Shown here in pieces: positions 1-6,103 of a stretch of DNA of 6,103 nt. Source of the DNA: Bdellovibrio sp. (lineage in GTDB: Bacteria > Bdellovibrionota > Bdellovibrionia > Bdellovibrionales > UBA1609); the NCBI GenBank assembly GCA_003694355.1, contig RFKI01000325.1, forward strand, positions 1 through 6,103. The letters are read 5' to 3'. The notes beneath the pieces are model-generated. The model did no database searches. It had not been told where the DNA came from and worked only from the letters and a program-made list of their open reading frames with translations. The position numbers and the translations under genes are program-made. Each line of letters begins with the position of its first letter. Positions within the stretch are counted from its first letter, which is position 1.

Positions 1-1158
1 CACTGTTCTTCAGGAGAGTTTGAGTATGCCAAACCGGTTATAAAAATTTTAAAAGAAAAATACCCTCTTCACTCCATTCTTGTGACCTACTTTACCACCT
101 CCTACAAATCTCAAATAGAAAAAAACCCACTTGTTGATTTTTCTCAACCTCTTCCCTGGGATTTGCCAGGTCCTATTGCATCTTTCCTCAAACAATACAA
201 ACCTCAGTGTTTACTTCTGGCTCGCTCTGAAATTTGGCCAGAACTTGTCCATCAGGTCTCTTCAAAAAAAATTCCTATTCTTATTTTCTCTGCCAACAAA
301 AAACAAATATCTCCAGGAGAAAAGTTTTTATACCCTTTGGTTAAAAAAACATACTCAAAAATCAATGATGTTTACTGCGTTTCTAAAGAACAAATCTCTC
401 TTTATAAAACTCTAGGCGCGCCCTCCGTGAAAGAGGTTGGAGACACCCGCTATGACCAAGTTATACAAAAACTCCATATTCCATCCCCTTTAGTGAAAAC
501 TCATTCCATTCAATCTAACAAAAAAATATTTATTGCTGGCTCCACCTGGAAAGAAGATGAACGAGTTATACAAGTGCCTCTTGTTCAACTTTTTAAAGAA
601 AAAACTCTTGCTCCCATCATTGCCCCCCATGAACCCTCAAAACAAAATCTTATCCGCCTGAAAAATTTTTTTGAAAAACAAAAAGTCCCTGTAGAATTCT
701 TTTCTCAAATCAGTTCCTGGTCTGGGGACTCCCTTCTTCTCATTGATCAAATAGGAGTCCTGGCCAGTCTCTACCCCTATGCACACTTGGCTTTTGTGGG
801 TGGCTCTTTTAAAAAAAAGGTTCATAGTGTGATGGAGCCTTTAGCTGCAGGAGTTCCTGTTTTAGTAGGCCCCTACTATCAGAACTCTCCAGAAGCTTGC
901 CTTTTTAAAAAGTTTTTCCTCAATCAAAGATTATGTTACATAAGTAGTTTTAACACCAGCCAAGAATTCTACAACCTTGTTCAAACCTTCTTTCAAGAAA
1001 AGCAACCCTGCTGGAAAAATTCTATTCAACAAGAAATCCAGAAACGAACAGGCGCCTCCCTAAAGGTTGTCCAGTGGGTGCAACATCATCTTAAAGAGCC
1101 TCCTCAGGAACAGGCTCTAAATCCCACTCATTCCAAAAGCTCCCATCTTCATGAATAG
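1..1158 (+). CDS. waaA: 3-deoxy-D-manno-octulosonic acid (Kdo) transferase, 5'-truncated by window edge
   Basis: This is a Kdo transferase (WaaA/KdtA, GT30 family, GT-B fold). The family transfers Kdo from CMP-Kdo to the lipid A precursor at the inner face of the cytoplasmic membrane. The frame is open from base 1, giving 385 visible codons. The first codons read HCSSGEFEYAKP, the family's H-x-x-S-x-G-E motif, so Glu6 is the likely catalytic base. The 25-55 residues normally before it, including the membrane anchor, lie outside the window. Further family motifs are SEIWP (codons 76-80), GSTWKEDE (180-187, replacing the enterobacterial STHEGEE), APHEP (about 208-212), DQIGVL (249-254), FVGGSF (265-270) and HSVMEP (275-280, in place of the usual GGHNxLE), then GVPVLVGP. 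The internal GTG at 82 is not the true start, because it would remove the catalytic motif. The last 22 codons run past the usual C-terminus and overlap the convergent lipoprotein gene. The family call is firm; the exact number of Kdo units added cannot be read from the sequence. Confidence 0.95.
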   Translation, partial: HCSSGEFEYAKPVIKILKEKYPLHSILVTYFTTSYKSQIEKNPLVDFSQPLPWDLPGPIASFLKQYKPQCLLLARSEIWPELVHQVSSKKIPILIFSANKKQISPGEKFLYPLVKKTYSKINDVYCVSKEQISLYKTLGAPSVKEVGDTRYDQVIQKLHIPSPLVKTHSIQSNKKIFIAGSTWKEDERVIQVPLVQLFKEKTLAPIIAPHEPSKQNLIRLKNFFEKQKVPVEFFSQISSWSGDSLLLIDQIGVLASLYPYAHLAFVGGSFKKKVHSVMEPLAAGVPVLVGPYYQNSPEACLFKKFFLNQRLCYISSFNTSQEFYNLVQTFFQEKQPCWKNSIQQEIQKRTGASLKVVQWVQHHLKEPPQEQALNPTHSKSSHLHE

Positions 1159-4100
1159 AGTCATCAGGCTTATTCCTCCAAGGATATTGGTCATCCTCTA
1201 AACCTTCATCTCCCAGATCCGTATAAATTCCTGGAAACGTTGGTAAAACTTTTTGATATAGATAACTTAAACGATCAATAGACCACTGGTAACGCACAGG
1301 GGTTTTATAAGTATCTCCAAACAAAGGATCTAAAAGAAGTCTTTCTAAAGTATCACTGGGAACAGGCTTTGCGACTTTATCCTTTGTAATCATAGTTATA
1401 AAGGCACGAAACTCCCTCACTCCTCGAAGAGCTAGTAACCAGGGATGATTATAAAGATCTCCAGGGTCTAGCATATCCCCGGCAGTAAAGTGCTGAGTAA
1501 AGTAATAATATTTTTCTCGAACATTAATGGGTTTATCTTCATATTGGCCTTTACAGAGAAATAGAACAGGATAATATAAAGTTTTCCCCTCTTTATTAGC
1601 CTCCTTCGCCAATTCTGAAATAGACTTTATGTTTTTAAACTCAGGGCTCCACTTAATAGCCACACACTTTTCATACCTGAGAAGCTGCAAATCAAAGGCT
1701 GCTGTTTGCATCACCAGGAAAGTGGCACTTTGCACATTGATATTAGCACTTTTCCCTCTTTCCATACCACCTCCCCAACCAATCCGAACAGAACCTCCTC
1801 CAGAAATCCCTTTACCCACTGAAACCGTTCCAAAAAGCCCCCCTTCTCCAGAAACATGAAGAGCTCGGTTGTTGAACATGGAAAAAGCATCCATGACAGT
1901 GATATTCATGGACTTACCACCCTTATACCTGTAAGCACCTGTTTCTTTCACCCGGTATTTGGCTGTAATATCCAATAAACGATTTTTATTTATAAAAAAC
2001 AAACAAGATTGTGTTAAATCAACAAGCTTACTCTTTTTAACTCTCTTTACAACTTTATTTTCTCCTCCTAATCGATAAGGCAAAGATAGCTTTTTGAGCC
2101 ATTTGTTCCCCTTTTGAATCGCTTTTTTATACCATTGGTTCAAGGAACTTGACTGAGCAATCAGATCTTCATTCACCTGAATAAAATGTTCTGCCAAAAC
2201 TCGACAAAGCCTTTCTTGCAAATCAGGGGAAGCCACTTTAGTATCAACCATTCGCTCCAAGTCATGTTTGGTCACTTGGTTCTGAATTTGAGAAATGTTC
2301 AGTTTTTTAAGAAGACCCTGAAGAGATAGAGTAAACTCTTCTGTTTTTTGAAAACAATCACTTTCTAAATGAACCTTAGAAAGTCTCTCTTGAGTCAAAG
2401 GACCACAAGTGTATTTCTTCAACTTAAAATCTGGCTTTCCAGAGAGACTCACATATATCATCTTCTGAAATTTCACCAAATTATAAAGTAAAGACTCTAC
2501 TTTCATCTCTTTAATATAGTTTTTCATCATCTGGACTTTTCTTTTAATCAAGTCATCCACCTGTAAGTTAACGGCATATTTAAGAGAACCAAACAAAGAA
2601 GAGTCTTCATAATTTTTATTCCTTCGGACTCTTTCCTCTTCTTTTTCTAAGTGTTCTCCAAAAGAGTTTGTTAACTGATTGCAGTCATCATACTTACAAA
2701 GATTCTCATCTAAATTATCTGTGGCCCTCATATTCGCAAAATTAGAATTAAAAATTAAAGTAAGAGGCCCCACAAAGGTTCTCTTTTTCAATCCTGAATC
2801 TTTATCCACAAGCAAATTCAGGTCCACAATCGGCGCAGCAGGATATATGGTAAAATCATTGAGGCTCATTTCCTCTAAAATCTCTTTTTGTATATCCAAA
2901 CAGATGTCATTCATGTACTTATTTGACAACTGGGACTCATTTATAAACGTCATTAAGTCCTGATCTGATGTGGCACCAAATTGAATACGCCCATTTCTCA
3001 TATCAATAAAAAACTGATTTATGCGAGAAGCATTAATATTTTCTACCAGCTTGGTCATTAAACCATCTCGATAATTTTTATAGTTCTCAGCAAATTCTCT
3101 CACACTTCTTTCTAAATCTTCTATAATTTCCTTAGGAGCTCCATTTTTCTTAGCCAGCTCCAAAGAATGCTCCAGACGCCGTTGTTTTAAGAAATCAAGC
3201 TTAATTCTAAGCTGCATTTTAAAATTCGGGTTCTTTTGCAGCCAACACCTCTTAAGAACCTCTTCATTCACTTTATCTTCTCTGATGTATTCTGAAAGCT
3301 CCTTAAGCTTTTCATCTGTTTTTTTCTTAAATACGTTAGCTGCAAGAAGTTTTGTTTCATCTATTGTTTCCAACTGGATAAAAAGCTGTGACCGGATTTT
3401 CATTAATCGAAGATCATTGATAGAAAAAGTAATAGGAGTGATCACTTGTCCATTCTGAACTCTTACCAACTTCTGAATCACACTAATATGTTCTTTAATT
3501 TTAACCTTTGTTCCCGTATAGGTTGTATAAAGAAATCCTCCAGAATTGTCATCGTATTCCACATCTTTGTTCTCATCTGTGGGAACAATCACATGCGTCC
3601 CAAGTTGCCTATCTAATTTAATTTGTATGCCCTTTGAAGCTGGATCTAGATATGGCTTGTGGAGAGCCACTTTCATCAAATAAATACCATCTCTTAAAGG
3701 CTCTGTTGTTCTACCACGAACAATACTATTATATCGCAGAGCTTTAGGGCGAAACCTTAGAAGAACGGTCTTTTTCACCTTTAAGTCCATAAAACGATTG
3801 ATGTTGTATAAAAAGCGAATGGTTTGATAAGAATATTCCGCAACAAAAAAACGGGACTCTATTTTTCGTCGTTGACGAATAGACCTAACATAACTGTCTA
3901 AAAGCGATCTTTTGTCTGCACCAAAAGTCCACTTCTCATCCCAAGGGTTCACAACCATCGTCAGTCGTTTAGAAAAAGGCTTTTTCCCCTCTTTTAAGGC
4001 TCGTTGCTTTTGAGACCAATTGGTCACAATGGCCTCAGGAAAAACATAGTCTTCAGGTTTATAGTATTTATGAGTAATTTCATCCATCCAACTTAAACAA

Positions 4101-5503
4101 CCCTCCTCATCTGTTTCACGAACAAAAGGAGGGGGTGGATCTGGTTGTCGCATCAAGGCCTTACTATTCAATTTACTATTTCTTAAAATTTTAATTTCAA
4201 ACTTCTCGAAAGGAACTGGATCTCCAAATGAGTCCAGAACACATGTTGTCACTCTAAAAAGAACGGTTCGAGTGGTTGCCGTTTCTCCTCTCTTAATGGT
4301 CTGAAATCGCACATTTAATTTTCTAAAAATGTAAGGGTCAAGCTTAAATGCCTCTCTTGTTTTTAAATACTTGGAGAAGTTAACAGCTGTTTTTAAATAT
4401 TGAGAATAATTAAATGAAGCATCTTTCTTATGAGGCAGAGAAGTCAAAACCGTTGAGGCATGTCCAAGAATTTTACTGTATCGATGCTTCAACAAGTAGA
4501 GCCCATCAAATTTCGAAATCTTAACGAAAGACGGGAGTTGAACAGGTATCACCCTTAAAGCTATGTAAATACTCCCCCGATAAACTCGACGAGTTAGTAT
4601 TGTATTTATTTTGACCCTTAAATATCCATCTGCTGGATTGACTTCAGCCATTTCTGGAGGCACTTCTGGAGTTAAAATTAAAGGTTTTTCACTTCTCTGC
4701 ATATCAAAGCCTTTTGCTAACAAGACCGCTTCCACACGAAAAGTTCCTGTATTCAAGGGCAAAGTATATGGCTGTCCAGCAGCATCTTCTAATTGAACAC
4801 GAACTTTTGTCTTTAAATGGACCTCTAAATGGACACCTTGAGTGTCGTCCAAATTTGAATTTGTTGTTTTAGATGTAGAGGAAATCAGCTCTTTAACATC
4901 CCGAACAAATATTTGAGGTTCATCCACCCATAAAGAAACTGGAGGTTCTTTAAAGTTAACTACATCTCTCTCTGAGAGCAGTTTCTTTTTTTCTTCAGAA
5001 GAGAAATTATTTTTATTAAGATAGACAACCTCAGCCGACATGCTGCCCCCTCGGTACTGCAACCAAGGATTTAAGACAAAATGAACAGGAACCTTACCAG
5101 AGTGTTGAGATAAAGTGGTAATCCATCGAGGTTCATAAATATATGCAGGCGTCTTTTTAAAATAATTGAAAGAAATATTTTCAACCCAACTTAAACAACC
5201 ATTTTCATCTGTTCGAAAAGGTCCAAAGCTTTTCTTATCCTTGGAAACATAAAATCTCTGAGAGCGCACAGGAACATCTGTCAGAGAGTCTTTCAGACAC
5301 ACATAAAAAGAATAATTTTTACTGTATGGAATGTTCCATTTATGATGTCGTTCTACACGAGAACGAGGACGTCCTCCTGCTTCATAAACATAGAAACTCG
5401 CTCCAGAAACTTTTTGCTGTTCTTCAGGCCCTTTAGGACGAGGTCCCCAACAGGCAGCCAGATAAAAAGAGAAAATAATTATGCCACACCTAAAAAACAA
5501 CAT
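1091..5503 (-). CDS. Very large lipoprotein of unknown function with duplicated Cys-containing beta modules (1470 aa)
   Basis: I do not recognise this protein. Numbering is from the ATG at 5503. It opens with a short lipoprotein signal peptide: Arg5, a hydrophobic stretch, then lipobox LAAC with Cys18 as the lipidated residue. The +2 residue is Trp, not Asp, so by the enterobacterial rule it would go to the outer membrane. Residues 65-147 and 415-521 are two copies of a probable beta-sandwich module sharing C-x-x-D-S-x-x-D, TDE-x-GCLSW and a closing NPW. Each is followed by a second beta-rich region (about 232-322 and 578-712). Residues 716-824 are charged and helical, possibly coiled coil, and a mixed helical region runs to about 1160. 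Residues 1219-1246 are glycine-rich within beta-like sequence, and 1429-1470 form an acidic tail. The ATG was preferred over the in-frame TTG at 5521 because GGAG lies 7 nt before it. It overlaps the upstream barrel gene by 14 nt and converges on waaA with a 68-nt overlap. A structural or adhesive envelope role is a guess. Confidence 0.9.
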   Translation of the reverse strand: MLFFRCGIIIFSFYLAACWGPRPKGPEEQQKVSGASFYVYEAGGRPRSRVERHHKWNIPYSKNYSFYVCLKDSLTDVPVRSQRFYVSKDKKSFGPFRTDENGCLSWVENISFNYFKKTPAYIYEPRWITTLSQHSGKVPVHFVLNPWLQYRGGSMSAEVVYLNKNNFSSEEKKKLLSERDVVNFKEPPVSLWVDEPQIFVRDVKELISSTSKTTNSNLDDTQGVHLEVHLKTKVRVQLEDAAGQPYTLPLNTGTFRVEAVLLAKGFDMQRSEKPLILTPEVPPEMAEVNPADGYLRVKINTILTRRVYRGSIYIALRVIPVQLPSFVKISKFDGLYLLKHRYSKILGHASTVLTSLPHKKDASFNYSQYLKTAVNFSKYLKTREAFKLDPYIFRKLNVRFQTIKRGETATTRTVLFRVTTCVLDSFGDPVPFEKFEIKILRNSKLNSKALMRQPDPPPPFVRETDEEGCLSWMDEITHKYYKPEDYVFPEAIVTNWSQKQRALKEGKKPFSKRLTMVVNPWDEKWTFGADKRSLLDSYVRSIRQRRKIESRFFVAEYSYQTIRFLYNINRFMDLKVKKTVLLRFRPKALRYNSIVRGRTTEPLRDGIYLMKVALHKPYLDPASKGIQIKLDRQLGTHVIVPTDENKDVEYDDNSGGFLYTTYTGTKVKIKEHISVIQKLVRVQNGQVITPITFSINDLRLMKIRSQLFIQLETIDETKLLAANVFKKKTDEKLKELSEYIREDKVNEEVLKRCWLQKNPNFKMQLRIKLDFLKQRRLEHSLELAKKNGAPKEIIEDLERSVREFAENYKNYRDGLMTKLVENINASRINQFFIDMRNGRIQFGATSDQDLMTFINESQLSNKYMNDICLDIQKEILEEMSLNDFTIYPAAPIVDLNLLVDKDSGLKKRTFVGPLTLIFNSNFANMRATDNLDENLCKYDDCNQLTNSFGEHLEKEEERVRRNKNYEDSSLFGSLKYAVNLQVDDLIKRKVQMMKNYIKEMKVESLLYNLVKFQKMIYVSLSGKPDFKLKKYTCGPLTQERLSKVHLESDCFQKTEEFTLSLQGLLKKLNISQIQNQVTKHDLERMVDTKVASPDLQERLCRVLAEHFIQVNEDLIAQSSSLNQWYKKAIQKGNKWLKKLSLPYRLGGENKVVKRVKKSKLVDLTQSCLFFINKNRLLDITAKYRVKETGAYRYKGGKSMNITVMDAFSMFNNRALHVSGEGGLFGTVSVGKGISGGGSVRIGWGGGMERGKSANINVQSATFLVMQTAAFDLQLLRYEKCVAIKWSPEFKNIKSISELAKEANKEGKTLYYPVLFLCKGQYEDKPINVREKYYYFTQHFTAGDMLDPGDLYNHPWLLALRGVREFRAFITMITKDKVAKPVPSDTLERLLLDPLFGDTYKTPVRYQWSIDRLSYLYQKVLPTFPGIYTDLGDEGLEDDQYPWRNKPDDSIHEDGSFWNEWDLEPVPEEAL
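1095..1118 (-). terminator. Hairpin at the lipoprotein stop codon, possible weak terminator
   Basis: A perfect 7-bp inverted repeat, AGAGCCT and AGGCTCT, with a 10-nt loop. On the minus strand the second arm runs into the last codons and the TAA stop at 1093-1091, and is followed only by TTTAA, so the U tract is short. On the plus strand there is no U tract after it. It lies inside the 68-nt overlap with waaA and is coding on both strands. It could end the lipoprotein transcript, or it could be chance. Confidence 0.35.
3941..4261 (-). repeat. Intragenic repeat module, copy 2 (C..DS..D / TDE-GCLSW / NPW)
   Basis: Residues 415-521 of the lipoprotein (ATG numbering), about 366 residues after copy 1 at the GCLSW motif. 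Landmarks are VTTCVLDSFGDPVPF with Cys421, a longer insert containing DPPPPF, TDEEGCLSW with Cys469, PEAIVTNWSQ and MVVNPW. The Cys-to-Cys distance is 48 residues against 34 in copy 1. At the DNA level the 15 bases coding GCLSW are identical in both copies (4088-4102 and 5186-5200), and 25 of 28 bases match when the preceding TDE codons are included. Confidence 0.75.
4346..4405 (-). repeat. Short tandem repeat of two 30-bp units (S-x-YLKT)
   Basis: Two adjacent 10-residue units in the lipoprotein, SQYLKTAVNF and SKYLKTREAF (residues 367-386, ATG numbering), just before repeat module copy 2. The 12 bases coding YLKT are identical in both units (4358-4369 and 4388-4399) and exactly 30 bp apart, so this looks like a small local duplication that has since diverged. 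Confidence 0.55.
5063..5311 (-). repeat. Intragenic repeat module, copy 1 (C..DS..D / TDE-GCLSW / NPW)
   Basis: Residues 65-147 of the lipoprotein (ATG numbering). Landmarks are FYVCLKDS with Cys69, then VPV, TDENGCLSW with Cys103, a YxxPxxxTxxSQ-like stretch, and VLNPW at the end. The pattern resembles a beta-sandwich of the Ig-like or carboxypeptidase-regulatory kind, where a GxPV strand and a TDxxG strand are typical; that fold assignment is inference. The module matches copy 2 in the order and character of all these landmarks. Confidence 0.75.
5450..5503 (-). other. Lipoprotein signal peptide with LAAC lipobox
   Basis: The first 17 codons of the large lipoprotein form a type II signal peptide: a short n-region with Arg5, a hydrophobic core rich in Ile and Phe (residues 8-15), and the lipobox L15-A16-A17-C18. 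Cleavage before Cys18 and lipidation there are expected from the known rules for signal peptidase II. The mature protein then begins C-W-G-P-R-P, a proline-, glycine- and charge-rich linker typical after lipoprotein anchors. Confidence 0.85.
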
Positions 5504-6103
5504 ACAAAGTCTCCAAACCAAAATAAAAAGAACTCAAGTCTTTTTGAGAAAGACTTCTGTTAATCAATCGACTATCTACATAAGCGAAATTCAAACCAAA
5601 TCCCCTTTTAGGGAACTGAAGATCTAATCCATACTTAACTCCTTGTCGGTTATTGTGACCCAGAGACGCTGAATTGTAAGAAGCTGGGGCCACATCTGAC
5701 TCCGAAAAAAAGATTTCTATATAAGGATGAAGACCCAAATGCGATCGCGTCCATGTAGTTCCCAAAACAGCCCTTCCTCCTCGATTGAACTTTTCAGGAG
5801 CAACCAAATTTTTCAATAACTCAAAACGAATATGAGACTTCCACTGAGGAGACCATTCTTTCAAGTGATCCATAAATAAAACAGCCCCGTTAAACTCATA
5901 AGAGAATCGAGAAGCTGGAGCTGTCAAAGCAGAAACCGTATTTCCATAACGAGCACTTTCCTCAGCAATCACGGATGGCAAATCGAAAAAAACATAGTGT
6001 AAAATTCCAGCACTCCATTCTTTTCCAAAAGCCTTGAATTTCTCCAGGAGAAACCGAGGAGATTTTTCCTTTTCACTCAAGTTCATATTAACACTCTGAG
6101 AAG
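5490..6103 (-). CDS. Probable outer-membrane beta-barrel protein, C-terminal part (likely 5'-truncated by window edge)
   Basis: No named family is recognised. From the ATG at 6086 the product is 198 aa, but the frame stays open to the window edge with no stop. That ATG has no clear Shine-Dalgarno sequence and no signal peptide follows it, so the real start is probably beyond position 6103. The second half alternates polar and hydrophobic residues with aromatic girdles and turn-like G/N/D loops. Examples, numbered from that Met, are about 82-92, 105-113, 120-128, 150-158, 163-170 and 186-198. The chain ends LYVVF with a C-terminal Phe, as in many BAM-assembled outer-membrane proteins. Residues 1-45 look helical and charged, which would fit a loop or plug segment if the protein is longer. 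The stop codon lies 14 nt inside the lipoprotein gene that follows, suggesting one transcript and coupled translation. If the ATG at 6086 is the true start, this would instead be a small protein without a recognisable export signal. Confidence 0.75.
   Translation of the reverse strand, partial: SQSVNMNLSEKEKSPRFLLEKFKAFGKEWSAGILHYVFFDLPSVIAEESARYGNTVSALTAPASRFSYEFNGAVLFMDHLKEWSPQWKSHIRFELLKNLVAPEKFNRGGRAVLGTTWTRSHLGLHPYIEIFFSESDVAPASYNSASLGHNNRQGVKYGLDLQFPKRGFGLNFAYVDSRLINRSLSQKDLSSFYFGLETLYVVF
5511..5514 (-). promoter_or_regulatory. Shine-Dalgarno (GGAG) that decides the lipoprotein start
   Basis: Read on the minus strand, GGAG is followed by a 7-nt spacer and the ATG at 5503. It lies within the last codons of the upstream barrel gene. 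The alternative in-frame TTG at 5521 has no comparable site, so the ATG is the better start. The signal peptide is also a normal length (17 residues before Cys) from this ATG. Confidence 0.65.
5536..5556 (-). promoter_or_regulatory. Hairpin just upstream of the lipoprotein ribosome binding site
   Basis: A perfect 8-bp inverted repeat, AAGTCTTT and AAAGACTT, with a 5-nt loop. Read on the minus strand it is followed after six bases by a T-rich run (TTTTTATTTT), then by the GGAG at 5514-5511. The stem has only two G-C pairs and the whole element is coding for the barrel protein. It could act as a weak attenuator or ribosome-access switch between the two genes, or be accidental in AT-rich DNA. 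Confidence 0.25.

Noticed and set aside
82..84. GTG at 82 as the start of waaA
   Set aside because: The frame is open to base 1 and the catalytic H-x-x-S-x-G-E motif lies upstream of this GTG, so the gene begins outside the window.
131..415. Second plus-strand frame of 94 codons inside waaA
   Set aside because: It is out of frame with well-conserved WaaA motifs and looks like a shadow of AT-rich coding sequence.
637..825. Minus-strand open frame of 62 codons inside waaA
   Set aside because: It is antisense to conserved waaA sequence and no motif is visible.
1181..1197. Small inverted repeat AGGAT/ATCCT downstream of the waaA stop
   Set aside because: The stem is only 5 bp with a 7-nt loop and no T run, so it is not convincing as a waaA terminator.
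1629..1859. Plus-strand open frame of 76 codons with a proline-rich end
   Set aside because: It is antisense to the glycine-rich part of the lipoprotein; the prolines are the complement of its glycine codons.
2679..2963. Plus-strand open frame of 94 codons
   Set aside because: It lies wholly antisense to the lipoprotein and shows no recognisable domain or ribosome binding site.
5504..5521. TTG at 5521 as the lipoprotein start
   Set aside because: It has no clear Shine-Dalgarno site, whereas the ATG six codons later has GGAG at 7 nt spacing and yields a normal-length lipoprotein signal peptide. It cannot be fully excluded.
5342..5563. Plus-strand open frame of 73 codons across the junction of the two minus-strand genes
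   Set aside because: It is Arg/Lys/Asn-rich low-complexity sequence antisense to two supported genes, with no domain.

Overview
The window comes from a Gram-negative bacterium with a visibly AT-rich genome. The evidence is a Kdo transferase for lipid A/LPS core synthesis, a protein with a lipoprotein signal peptide, and the C-terminal part of a probable outer-membrane beta-barrel. Nothing here fixes the lineage. The style of the proteins (a very large lipoprotein, divergent WaaA motifs) would suit the Bdellovibrionota or former deltaproteobacteria, but that is a low-confidence inference.

Layout: three genes fill almost every base. On the + strand, positions 1-1158 hold waaA (kdtA), with its 5' end cut off by the window edge. 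On the - strand, a probable two-gene unit reads from the right edge leftwards. The first gene, 6103-5490, encodes an outer-membrane-barrel-like protein and is probably cut at its 5' end. The second, 5503-1091, encodes an unrecognised lipoprotein of 1470 aa. The two - strand genes overlap by 14 nt, and the ribosome binding site of the lipoprotein lies inside the end of the barrel gene, which suggests translational coupling. The lipoprotein gene and waaA converge and overlap tail to tail by 68 nt, so there is no intergenic space. No stretch over 300 bases lacks a gene. I see no RNA genes, insertion sequences, CRISPR arrays or attachment sites.

WaaA acts at the cytoplasmic face of the inner membrane, adding Kdo to lipid A precursor. 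The lipoprotein and the barrel are predicted to be exported and may work together at the outer membrane; this rests on gene order and signals, not on a recognised family. The main unexplained item is the lipoprotein. Its N-terminal half contains a duplicated module with a Cys...DS...TDE-GCLSW...NPW signature, followed by a helical middle, a glycine-rich beta segment and an acidic tail.
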